DNA of 64,000 nucleotides, taken from Pirellulaceae bacterium (lineage in GTDB: Bacteria; Planctomycetota; Planctomycetia; Pirellulales; Pirellulaceae). Positions 1-8,262 of this stretch are shown here, in pieces (the stretch's first letter is position 1; each line of letters opens with the position of its first letter). The DNA is taken from the NCBI GenBank assembly GCA_026004775.1, contig BPJU01000006.1:124001-188000 (forward strand). Reading direction: 5' to 3'. A program made the translations under genes and the position numbers. A model generated the notes under the pieces. It was not told the DNA's origin. It worked only from the letters and a program-made list of their open reading frames with translations, and made no database searches.

Positions 1-410
1 CCATTGATGGAGCCAAGACAGCTGCGAAGCGGGCCCCGCCACTTCGTAAACATCTGCAGCGACGTCGCGTTCGCAGCCCAGGTCTTGAATAGGTTCGTTG
101 AGCCGTCGCTTCTGCGCCACCAGTCGAGTCGAATATGCATGGGATCTCCGAGTTGGACGGGATCGGTCTTCGGGTCATCAATCGGGATGGCCTGCGCGTC
201 GCATCCGAGTGCTGCATTGACCAGGTCAGCGACATTTGCGGGCTCGCCGTCACTACGGGCTAAGAAAAACTGGCCATCCGCAAACCACCCTTCCGCTGGG
301 CCTGGGCACCACACGCGGTGAGCGACTTCCAAAAGCCCGCAGCAGGCAAAGAACTGGCCAGGATTGGTCCAATCCACACTCACACTTAGGGTGGAGTTCG
401 AATCGCTCAT
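1..410 (-). CDS. Type I-G CRISPR Csb3/GSU0052-like subunit, partial
   Basis: This gene reads leftward and is cut by the window edge; about 136 codons are visible. Its ATG at 410 overlaps the TGA of cas3 (ATGA at 407-410), so the two are translationally coupled. The N-terminus carries VDWTNPGQFFACCGLLEVAH at about residues 12-31. I recognise this motif from the Csb3/Csx14 (GSU0052-like) proteins encoded beside Cas3 in type I-G (I-U) loci, where they are thought to be effector-complex subunits. The family call rests on that motif and on position directly after a type I-G Cas3. The alternative is another Cas8-like large subunit. The rest of the operon (cas7/csb1, cas5-6/csb2, adaptation genes, array) would lie to the left, outside the window. 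Confidence 0.62.
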   Translation of the reverse strand, partial: MSDSNSTLSVSVDWTNPGQFFACCGLLEVAHRVWCPGPAEGWFADGQFFLARSDGEPANVADLVNAALGCDAQAIPIDDPKTDPVQLGDPMHIRLDWWRRSDGSTNLFKTWAANATSLQMFTKWRGPLRSCLGSIN

Positions 411-3214
411 GGCTTGGCCTCCTCCGGCACGCGCTGGCGGGAACCAGAGATGGGTCGTGGCAATGCTGTCGCCTGCTGCGACGCCGCGATGTCCGCGCAG
501 CGCACGAGCGACTCCAGCCACGCAAGACCCCAGCGGCCGTACTTCTGCTGAAGCTGTCCGAACCGGCGAACGACCTCGGCGAACGCCCGCTCGTTCTCGG
601 CGGTCCGGCGTGAGCTGTCGAAGGCGCTGGCCTCAAAGTGGGGTCGCGCCCATCCGTGGTGAGCTGCAATTAAATGCAGGATCAAGTCCCTATCGGCCAT
701 CTTCATGAGGTCCTCGTCGTTCATCGCATCGAGCAGCGATCCGAACTCGTGCCGATATCCCCCAAGCCAACGGGGGTGGAGGTAACGAGGAGACTTCGCG
801 AGTGGTGGCGTGCCTGCCCTGTTTCGCGCGTAGCGCTGCCAGACCGGACGGTCCTTGCCCGTGTCGTGCCAACGCGCTGCGGTGATCAACGCGCCTCGAA
901 CGGGCTCATCGAGACCCAACCGGTCTACAATGCACGTCATGTGCTGGACGATCGAGTCTGTGTGCTCCGCCAGCGTCTGTCTGGCGCTGGTCGTCTCGGG
1001 GTTCTCGAGCGCGGACAGGGCTGGCGAAACGTATAGGACAAGATCAACGGTTTCGATCTCCTCGCCATTCTCCTCCGGCTGGCGAAGCGGGATCCGCACC
1101 TTTTCCCGAAGTCCGCTCGGTGGGACGTCAGTTATCTCGCCTGAGATCAGGCGTTCGAACCTCTCGCCTTCCGGGCCAACGCGATGGATCCAGCGTTCGC
1201 GCCCACAGTCAACGGGTTCGATCTCGGCCACGTCCAAGTCCGGGCGCGACTTCGAATCCGGGTCCAGCAGGCCGTTCTCATCAAGCCCACCCGCCTCCAC
1301 CGGCAGCACCACGGTGCGATAAGCGACGTTTGCACCGCTCAATTCTGACAAAGAGGACCACGAAGCGTTGCCCCGTTCGTCGAGCACCACGACCCGAACA
1401 ATTCTTGTGCTGCTAAGCTTCTTGAGCGCCTTCTCGACACGGTCGTAGCGGTCGCGGAGCCTCTCGCGGGCTTCGATCCGGCAGGCACCGAACCAGGCAC
1501 GCAGCGTCTCCTCATCTACATCCGCCTCGCGTAGCAGCGTGACCTCATGTCGCCACGCCACAAAGGTCTCCGGCGGATCGGCGGTAAGGCCGTGGAGAAA
1601 TGGGGCAACCTCGGGGCGGCCTGGCATCTGGTCGATACTCGTAAGCGACCAGTTGTCGAGCAAGATATCCGTCAACGGCGGGGCAGAGACCCGAGGCGAA
1701 AACGCTGCCCGGACGTCGTCCGAGCTTGTCTCATCGAGGAGGTTCCGCAGGTTCTTCGGGCTCACATCCACCCCCTCGCTGCCAGCCCCGTCCAGCCACT
1801 TCCGGAGGAGGCAAAGAGTGGCGTCCACGGCCTGATCGAAATCCGAAGCTTTCTTCTTTGGGGCGGTGTCGACCACGAGCTCTATTCTCGCCTCGCGCTC
1901 ACTGCCCCCGCGCCGATTCACGCGGCCCAGTCTCTGGATCAAAGCGTCGAGCGTCGTAAGATCACAAACCATGTGGTCGGCGTCCAAGTCGATGCCCACT
2001 TCGCCTGCGGACGTGCTGACCAGGTACACGGTCTGCTCGACGGTCGCTTTGGAATCGAGAAGTTTGAGAAAAACCGGGTTGTCCTTGACGAGCTTGTCAC
2101 GCTCATGCCCGCGCATCGTGCCTGTGAGCAGCGCCACGCGTCTTTCACCATCGGGTCCGAGCTTCCGTGTCAGCACCGATGCGACCTTCTGGGCCTCGTC
2201 GGGGGTGCGGACATAAATGAGAACCCTGCAAGGAGAGGTCTCGTGAGCGGCTGCGCACCGCGCGATTTCCTCACGCGGCCACTCAGCCACACGCTTCTCG
2301 ATTTCCTTCGCCTCCTTCTCTTTAGGGAAATTCTTCTCCTTAATTTCCTTACTGATTCGATCCCTGGGAACCTCGCGCAAGTAAAGCCGCTTAATCGCCG
2401 TTATCCGCTCCTGAACGATTGCATCGTCCTCGTCCTCGGCTTCCAGCCTAAAGACATCGCCGTCGCCCGCTCGTCTTGTCGCCGACAGCTCGATGACGCG
2501 AATCGGTCGGCGGACGGTATCCGGCTGGCCGCCGCCGTTTGCCTCCCTCGCCTGCTCCTTCGCCACAGCGCGAAGGAGATCGCTGAATGCCGGCGTGAGG
2601 TGGGCCTCGTCGTGGACGATCAGCGCGTCATAGCCAATCAGGCCAGCATGATGTACCCGGCCGTAGCGCCCGTCGCCGTAGCCGCTGAAGAGCAGCTTGC
2701 TGCCAATCATATCGATCGTCCCAATAACGACGGCTGGCCGAGCCGGATCGGCCTTCCACTCTTCGTTGTCGGCAAGTTCGCCGCGGAGTGTGCTGACCGC
2801 GAGAGGATTGCCATCGGCGGCACAGAGGTCGCGCAGAGCGTTCGCCACCGCCTTGAGCGTGTGGGCGTGCCTCTGCCACTCGGTTGTTTCGGGGGCCAAG
2901 AGGCGTTTCCGAAGTTCTTCGACGGTGGCCGTGGCCTGATCAACGACGGTTCGTCGGTTGACGATGTAAACAAGTCGCCTGGGGAGGCGGACGTTTCCGC
3001 TGGCCGCCTGCTGGGCAAGCGCCAGTAGCCAGATGACCATGATCGACGTCTTCCCGAGTCCGGTGGGTAGGTCGCACGCAGATGGGAGATCGGGCTTGCC
3101 CGGCAGGCCGGCTTCAACAAAGCGGTGGAAAAGCCGGCGTTGCCATTTCATGGGCGAAAAGCCGGTCAAGCTCTCAAATGCCGCGTCAAAGTCGGGGACC
3201 ATTCTATCGTCCAT
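407..3214 (-). CDS. cas3: CRISPR-associated helicase-nuclease Cas3, type I-G
   Basis: This 935-residue protein is the effector that unwinds and degrades target DNA after Cascade binding. A superfamily 2 helicase occupies the N-terminal part: Walker A TGLGKTS at residues 51-57 and the DEAH box (VHDEAH) at 201-205. The HD nuclease lies at the C-terminus: HD at about 783-784 (RWHDTGKDRPVWQ), HHG at about 852 and a conserved Asp in RCADIAAS near 907. C-terminal HD placement is the hallmark of Cas3 in type I-G (I-U, GSU0051-like) systems; most other Cas3 proteins carry HD first. ATG at 3214 is used, and ATG at 3202 is an alternative; neither has a strong Shine-Dalgarno sequence. The gene overlaps the next cas gene by four bases. 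All catalytic motifs look intact. Confidence 0.9.
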   Translation of the reverse strand: MDDRMVPDFDAAFESLTGFSPMKWQRRLFHRFVEAGLPGKPDLPSACDLPTGLGKTSIMVIWLLALAQQAASGNVRLPRRLVYIVNRRTVVDQATATVEELRKRLLAPETTEWQRHAHTLKAVANALRDLCAADGNPLAVSTLRGELADNEEWKADPARPAVVIGTIDMIGSKLLFSGYGDGRYGRVHHAGLIGYDALIVHDEAHLTPAFSDLLRAVAKEQAREANGGGQPDTVRRPIRVIELSATRRAGDGDVFRLEAEDEDDAIVQERITAIKRLYLREVPRDRISKEIKEKNFPKEKEAKEIEKRVAEWPREEIARCAAAHETSPCRVLIYVRTPDEAQKVASVLTRKLGPDGERRVALLTGTMRGHERDKLVKDNPVFLKLLDSKATVEQTVYLVSTSAGEVGIDLDADHMVCDLTTLDALIQRLGRVNRRGGSEREARIELVVDTAPKKKASDFDQAVDATLCLLRKWLDGAGSEGVDVSPKNLRNLLDETSSDDVRAAFSPRVSAPPLTDILLDNWSLTSIDQMPGRPEVAPFLHGLTADPPETFVAWRHEVTLLREADVDEETLRAWFGACRIEARERLRDRYDRVEKALKKLSSTRIVRVVVLDERGNASWSSLSELSGANVAYRTVVLPVEAGGLDENGLLDPDSKSRPDLDVAEIEPVDCGRERWIHRVGPEGERFERLISGEITDVPPSGLREKVRIPLRQPEENGEEIETVDLVLYVSPALSALENPETTSARQTLAEHTDSIVQHMTCIVDRLGLDEPVRGALITAARWHDTGKDRPVWQRYARNRAGTPPLAKSPRYLHPRWLGGYRHEFGSLLDAMNDEDLMKMADRDLILHLIAAHHGWARPHFEASAFDSSRRTAENERAFAEVVRRFGQLQQKYGRWGLAWLESLVRCADIAASQQATALPRPISGSRQRVPEEAKP

Positions 3215-3546
3215 GGCCAGCCCACCCCAAAACCCCGATATCTTCCTGAACTGGTTGCCACCTCCTTGCTATATCTATCGCTGTAACTCTATCCCGTAAC
3301 GATGATCCACATCCAGGTGACCACTTTCGCTGCGTTTAGCACCGCCCCGTACATCGGATTGTCAAAGACCCGAAGGAGAGGGGCGCCGCGGCGACCATAC
3401 CATCTTATGGGGTAGGCCGCAGAAATGCAAACGTGCTATGAATGACCATATTCGCAAAAAGCTCGGACAAACCAACCTCCCCCTTGTGGGGATTCATGAC
3501 ATATTTGATGTCTTCACATCAAGTATGTTGATGCTCGGATGCCAGC
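3215..3546. other. Intergenic region between cas3 and vapB
   Basis: About 330 bases lie between two divergent genes. I see no CRISPR repeats, no RNA gene and no convincing small ORF. The right end holds the inverted repeat described separately as a possible vapB operator. A short hairpin, five C/G pairs around a CTTGT-like loop, lies near 3476-3490 but lacks a T-run. The segment must contain the promoters of both the cas operon and vapB. Confidence 0.5.
3505..3522. promoter_or_regulatory. Inverted repeat, possible VapB operator
   Basis: A perfect 7-bp inverted repeat, TTGATGT-CTTC-ACATCAA, ends 24 bases before the vapB start codon. The half-site core TTGATG recurs at about 3528-3533. Ribbon-helix-helix antitoxins usually repress their own operon by binding such palindromes overlapping the promoter, so this is a good operator candidate. 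The role is inferred. Confidence 0.45.
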
Positions 3547-3810
3547 ATGAGAACCACTGTGCGTGTTGACGATGATGCGATGGCTGAGCTGAAGCGCCGT
3601 GCGCAGGCCGAGAACAGCTCCCTTACGCGCCTGGTCAAGCAACTATTGCGGCTCGGACGGGAAGCCTCCCCGCAGACGCGGCGCAAGCGCCGCTTTCGGC
3701 AGACCACCTACGCCGTGGGCCGGCCGCGGATGGATCTGACGAAAGCCACCGCACTGGCCGCCGCCTTGGAACATGAAGAAATCCTCCCCAAACTGGCGCT
3801 ACACCAATGA
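3547..3810 (+). CDS. vapB: Ribbon-helix-helix antitoxin, VapB type
   Basis: This 87-residue protein begins MRTTVRVDDDAMAELKRRA, the pattern of a ribbon-helix-helix DNA-binding domain: a short beta strand of alternating residues, then two helices. The basic, proline-rich C-terminal half would be the toxin-binding tail. Its stop overlaps the start of the vapC remnant (ATGA at 3807-3810), the usual toxin-antitoxin arrangement. VapB normally neutralises a PIN-domain ribonuclease and represses the operon. Here the antitoxin is intact but its partner is broken, so it may now act only as a small DNA-binding protein or be on its way to loss. Confidence 0.75.
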   Translation: MRTTVRVDDDAMAELKRRAQAENSSLTRLVKQLLRLGREASPQTRRKRRFRQTTYAVGRPRMDLTKATALAAALEHEEILPKLALHQ

Positions 3811-3982
3811 AGCTCGTCGATGCGAACATTTTTTGTATGCCATAAACCGGGACTCGGTCCATCACGTTCGGCTGCGCCAGTGGTGGCAACAGTCCGCCAG
3901 CGGCGATCAGCCGATACCGCTACCGCTTCTGGGGAGTCTCCATCAACAATGCTATAAGATCGGCCATCTCGCCGACCGATAA
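3807..3982 (+). pseudogene. vapC: VapC-type PIN-domain toxin remnant, frameshifted and truncated
   Basis: Translation from ATG 3807 gives MKLVDANIF, the canonical start of a VapC PIN ribonuclease with its first catalytic Asp, then stops after three more residues. One extra T in the run at 3829-3834 (six T now, seven needed) restores a frame reading LYAINRDSVHHVRLRQWWQQ and then SGDQPIPLP, which matches the first ~45 residues of VapC. After about 3915 the similarity ends. The restored frame runs into the 3' end of the opposite-strand gene (stop at 3920) and closes at 3982, so the remaining two thirds of the PIN domain are missing. The toxin therefore has both a -1 frameshift and a C-terminal deletion and cannot be active. 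Confidence 0.72.
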
Positions 3983-6900
3983 TTCCCGCTCGATTCCTTC
4001 GGGCATCAACGACAACCCCGTCGACCTTATTTGCTCTATTTCGGCGCGCAGCAACTCCCGAGTCTTCCCTTCCGCTTCGACCAAGGTGATGCTGGTGGAA
4101 GTTTCCGCCGCCAGGATGCCGGTGAACACCTGGCCGTCGTTCATCTGGACGGCATATGCGACATAGCGCGGCTCGACTTCCCGATTCGGATCCACGATCG
4201 CCGACAACAAATAGGCTGGTGATTTGTTGGCCAGCGCCGTCAGGTCAGGACCGACCACATGGCCCATATCTTGCCAGCGATGGCAAGCGGCACAGTGCTT
4301 GGCGAACGACTGCCTGCCGCGCTGGGGATCCCCGCCTGCCAGAGCTGCTTGATAATGCTCTTCCACCTGACGTCGCTCCGATCGCGTGTCAAAAACCCGT
4401 CGAAGGCGCGGCTGGAGATCCGGAGCCACTTGAGCCACAAGCCGTTGCCGCCTCGCCGCATCCAGGCTGCCCGGGGGGATCCGGTTTTGTTCCAGAGCTT
4501 CAGCCAAGGCGACCGACCAGGCGGGGCGGCGCAGCAGCAGGTCCAGCAGTTCGTTCTGCCGAGCCGGGGCGACCTGTGGCCACAATTCCACCAGTCGGCG
4601 CCCGACTTCCACGAACGGCATACCGGCCAGAGCTTCCAGCGCTGCTTTCTGAATTTCGGGTGGATACCTGGCTTCCAGCAGGTTGCAGAGATGGGGCACA
4701 TCGTCCGCTTGCCGGCACGCCCCGATGAGGGCCACTGCCTGGAGCCGCACGGCGAGACTGTGCGATGCGTCGCCGATCACCACCCGGGCTTGATCCAGCC
4801 ATGGGGCTACCAGCGGCCACTGCTCCTGCAATAGACTCGACTCCTGCGAACGCAGCAGCGTATCGACCAGCAGCGCCATCGTCCGCAAATTCTGAGGGGT
4901 TATCTTCGATGGTTCGGGCGGGCCCAGCGCGGCCCCATGGGCAGCCAAGGCTCGCCCGCCGTTCATTTGGACGTCCAAGACGGCGAACTGATCATACGTA
5001 CGGCGCTGCTCGGCGGAGAGTTTTTCCAACTCCGGCCAATAATGCCAAAAACGGGCCATCGAATCGGGTTTGAGCGAGCTGGCTATGGCTGCCGTCATGT
5101 ATGGATCGCCCGCGAAGCGCACGGCCAATCGCGCTAGTGCCCGCGTCACCGGATCACCGCTAAACTCGCCAAGACTATAGGCGGCTTGATAGGCTACTTC
5201 GTACGTTGCATCATCCGCGGCCATTACAACGCGATCGCGAATGTCCGTGTCGTCACGGAACCTTTCGGCCACTCGCAGTGCGTGGCGTCGCACGCCCGGA
5301 TGAGAGTTGCCAAGCGCTATGGTCACCATCTCCGGATCGAGCTCATCACGAAGTGCCAGCGTCCAGAGAGCTGCCATCCGGCCTTCGGGATAGCGGCCGG
5401 AACGAACGACATGCTCCAGTGCTTCCCTTACACCGGCGGGCTTTTGCCAAAAGAGCAGCATTTGTGCAAGATCGCGTAACGTACCGTTCGGCTGGTCCAA
5501 CAGCGCGACCCAATCTGGAGCCGAGAGTTGCTCGAGGTTCGGAATCGGTCGAGCGCCGCGTTGGGCCGGCACAATGCGATAGATGCGTCCATACTCGCGT
5601 CCCGCAAAGAGATCCAGCCGTTCCACGATTTCCTGCGGAATCCAGCGTTTGTGCTCGATCACATACCGGTACATGTCCACTACCCATAGCCCCCCATCAG
5701 GCCCGGTACGCAGTTGGACTGGGCGGAACCAGGGGTCGGTGGACACCAGAAATTCCCGGTCGCTCTCTTCGCCGGCACGCCGGCCGCGAACCAGGGCACC
5801 CTCTCGCTCCAGCACCAGCCGGTGCACGGCTTGATGCACCGGCTCACAGGTAAAAAGATTCCCGTTCAGTTCTTCCAGCCAGTTGTCGCGATAGATTTCC
5901 ACGCCGCAGGCCGAGGTGGCTCGTCCCGGAGCGCCCGACAAGGGAAACAGCACCAGGTTTTCCGGCGGCACGAGGCGCGCCGCATCCTGGTCGCGCGGCA
6001 CCGAAACGCGCGGCGACGGCGTGACCGCAAACTTGTTGCGGCGCAAGTAATGGTCGAACAACGGATAGTGCCAGGCAAGATTGCTATTGTCACACCCAAA
6101 CCAATTGTCCCAGTCATCGCGGCAGCGGCCCTGCTGGGTGGTGCCCGTCGCCGGCTCGATCCGCCCGCCATCCACATCGATGCGGAAATCTTGCCTTTCC
6201 AAAACAATTTCTTGGCCGGAGAAGCTGCGAATGGTTCCCCCGAAAAGCCCGCCGGAACCATACAGCCATCCGTCGACTCCCCACCGCAGACTGTTGACGC
6301 GCGCGTGGGGATTATGCGTAGCAAATCCGGTATATAACACGCGAACGTCGTCCGCCTTTCCATCACTATCTGTATCGCGTGCCCAGATGATGTCAGGAGC
6401 ATCACAGACCAATAAACCGTCGCGCCACTGCGTTACCCCCGTCGGGAAACGAAGGTTTTCCAAAAATACTACGGCCGTATCGAACACACCGTCCGAATCG
6501 CTATCGATCAGCCGTTTGACACGTCCCGACGGCTCGAACGACTCGGATTCCACTTCACGAGCATAGTCCGGCATTTCGGCCACCCACAAACTTCCGTCGG
6601 GAGCAAACTCGATCGCCACGGGATCACAAACCAACGGCTCGGAGGCTACCAACTCCACACGAAAATGTGGAGCGAGTTGCATGCAACCCATGGAATCCTG
6701 TGGGGACTTGGGGGGAACACCTTGCGTTGCCTTGCCCGGCTTGAAAGTATCCGGAGTAACGGACAACACGGTGTCGATGATTTCTTGTTCGATACCTGGC
6801 CGGAATTTTGATGGTAGTGCGAAGTAAACAATTTCACTGCCACCGCCATATCCTCCCTCTCGTAATAATCTTTCCGAAGGAATATACGCACAAAAATCAT

Positions 6901-8125
6901 TGCTATATCCATAAATCCATAAACGACTGCTATCCAATTCTTTGCGAAGTTTTATGGCATAGTCGACACAAACTTCCCCGGCGAGAAATACCATGTGAAG
7001 CGACCGGCCAAACGAGAAACTTTGCACCGGATAGTGAATCGTTTCTAATAACTTTTCTCCCCGCTCCAGCCGTTCCAGTTGGAACCGCGCATTGTAGGCG
7101 GCGGCACCTGATTGGGCGGCCAGGGTCTGGAGTTGTTCGCGGGAAGGTGGTTCTTCCAGCGGCAGATCCACGTAGGCCAATTGAGCGGTGATAGGGCCTT
7201 CCACAGGCAAAAGGCCGGCTTTGATCACGCGCTCCACTTCGTCGGCAATTTGGGTACCTTGCGCCCGAGCCACGTCGACTTTGTCACCGGTAACCCCGGA
7301 GTCGGGATTGGCATCCGAGCCGCAGCCGATCGACACTAACCCAACGACTCCCGGGAATTTCCGTTCGATGAATTCCTGAGCGTATCCGGCCCAGTCGCCG
7401 CCGATCTGGTTGTGCGACAGTGTTACGCAGTGGCAAGCGTAGGTAGCCAACACGGCTCGGATGGCTCCGTCTTCGCCATAGATCACCAGTAGCGGCAGTG
7501 AATGATCGACGGGGCCACCTGGCGTGCGGCGGTTCCTGGCAAACGTGACCTGTCCGGTCGCCCAGCGGAGTCGCGCCGGGGCAAGTGAGGCCAAAGCTTC
7601 CCGGCAGACTTTCTCCAGTGCGTCCGTGAGCTCACCGGTATACCGATCGATATGCGCTTGATGTTCGGGAGGGATCGGCGAGCTGAAGATCGTATCACTG
7701 GCACCGTTGACCTTGGGAGTCGTATGCGAATGGGTGAACGTGACGGCCAATCTGTCGCGCCGAATCGGCGTGTCGGCGGCCAGGCGTCGAGCCACCTCGT
7801 TCACCATCGACTCGCGAATCCCCAAACTGTCCAGCGCCACCAACACCACCGGCGGATCGTCCCGGTACTGAATGGCGATCGCTTTGGCCCAGATGCGCTG
7901 GTAGATCCCTTCGGATTCGGCGCGCCGAAAACCGAACCCATTGAGTCGGATCGGATAGTCGGGTGTGATATCGACGCGCGCGACACCCGCGCGGTACTCA
8001 CCGGCCAAACCGACTGTCCCTGGCAGCGGCGAAAAGCCCCACAGGAAAAACAGGGCCGCGAGCACCATGTGGTGGCATAACCGATAACCGATGCGGCCAC
8101 TTGGAGACCCGAACGCGCCAATCAT
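3920..8125 (-). CDS. Ceramidase-like / PVC dehydrogenase / cytochrome c fusion
   Basis: This is a secreted multidomain protein of about 1,401 residues. ATG 8125 is chosen because AAAGGAG stands about ten bases upstream; an upstream in-frame ATG at 8200 lacks support. A hydrophobic export segment follows (VLAALFFLWGFSPL). Residues ~40-470 resemble the neutral/alkaline ceramidase-like domain of planctomycetes (AGVARVDITPDYP near the start). Residues ~490-830 match the PVC membrane-bound dehydrogenase beta-propeller (VASEPLVCDPVAIEFAPDGS). HEAT-like helical repeats follow, and a C-terminal c-type haem domain has CAACH at 1278-1282. Known parts suggest hydrolysis of an amide or ester substrate linked to a periplasmic dehydrogenase, but the actual substrate is unknown. 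It converges on the vapBC remnant and diverges from the DUF1549 gene. Confidence 0.8.
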   Translation of the reverse strand: MIGAFGSPSGRIGYRLCHHMVLAALFFLWGFSPLPGTVGLAGEYRAGVARVDITPDYPIRLNGFGFRRAESEGIYQRIWAKAIAIQYRDDPPVVLVALDSLGIRESMVNEVARRLAADTPIRRDRLAVTFTHSHTTPKVNGASDTIFSSPIPPEHQAHIDRYTGELTDALEKVCREALASLAPARLRWATGQVTFARNRRTPGGPVDHSLPLLVIYGEDGAIRAVLATYACHCVTLSHNQIGGDWAGYAQEFIERKFPGVVGLVSIGCGSDANPDSGVTGDKVDVARAQGTQIADEVERVIKAGLLPVEGPITAQLAYVDLPLEEPPSREQLQTLAAQSGAAAYNARFQLERLERGEKLLETIHYPVQSFSFGRSLHMVFLAGEVCVDYAIKLRKELDSSRLWIYGYSNDFCAYIPSERLLREGGYGGGSEIVYFALPSKFRPGIEQEIIDTVLSVTPDTFKPGKATQGVPPKSPQDSMGCMQLAPHFRVELVASEPLVCDPVAIEFAPDGSLWVAEMPDYAREVESESFEPSGRVKRLIDSDSDGVFDTAVVFLENLRFPTGVTQWRDGLLVCDAPDIIWARDTDSDGKADDVRVLYTGFATHNPHARVNSLRWGVDGWLYGSGGLFGGTIRSFSGQEIVLERQDFRIDVDGGRIEPATGTTQQGRCRDDWDNWFGCDNSNLAWHYPLFDHYLRRNKFAVTPSPRVSVPRDQDAARLVPPENLVLFPLSGAPGRATSACGVEIYRDNWLEELNGNLFTCEPVHQAVHRLVLEREGALVRGRRAGEESDREFLVSTDPWFRPVQLRTGPDGGLWVVDMYRYVIEHKRWIPQEIVERLDLFAGREYGRIYRIVPAQRGARPIPNLEQLSAPDWVALLDQPNGTLRDLAQMLLFWQKPAGVREALEHVVRSGRYPEGRMAALWTLALRDELDPEMVTIALGNSHPGVRRHALRVAERFRDDTDIRDRVVMAADDATYEVAYQAAYSLGEFSGDPVTRALARLAVRFAGDPYMTAAIASSLKPDSMARFWHYWPELEKLSAEQRRTYDQFAVLDVQMNGGRALAAHGAALGPPEPSKITPQNLRTMALLVDTLLRSQESSLLQEQWPLVAPWLDQARVVIGDASHSLAVRLQAVALIGACRQADDVPHLCNLLEARYPPEIQKAALEALAGMPFVEVGRRLVELWPQVAPARQNELLDLLLRRPAWSVALAEALEQNRIPPGSLDAARRQRLVAQVAPDLQPRLRRVFDTRSERRQVEEHYQAALAGGDPQRGRQSFAKHCAACHRWQDMGHVVGPDLTALANKSPAYLLSAIVDPNREVEPRYVAYAVQMNDGQVFTGILAAETSTSITLVEAEGKTRELLRAEIEQIRSTGLSLMPEGIERELSVGEMADLIALLMETPQKR

Positions 8126-8262
8126 GTGCGTTGCTCCTTTGTTTGCCGGGAGTGGTGGGATGCAGAGGTAAGGTCCAGCGCTTAAAATAAAGAGCGGCAT
8201 AAGTCCCGTACAAGTCCCGCCGCGGTGTTTGTCCCTCCGTCAAGAATATTTGTGGTTGCAAT

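Noticed and set aside
1547-3028. A 493-codon reading frame on the plus strand opposite cas3
   Set aside because: It is the antisense shadow of the GC-rich cas3 gene. It has no family-like motifs, no ribosome-binding site and no sensible N-terminus.
3215-3546. A possible CRISPR leader or array next to cas3
   Set aside because: No repeated 28-37 nt units or spacers are present; the only repeat is the short vapB palindrome.
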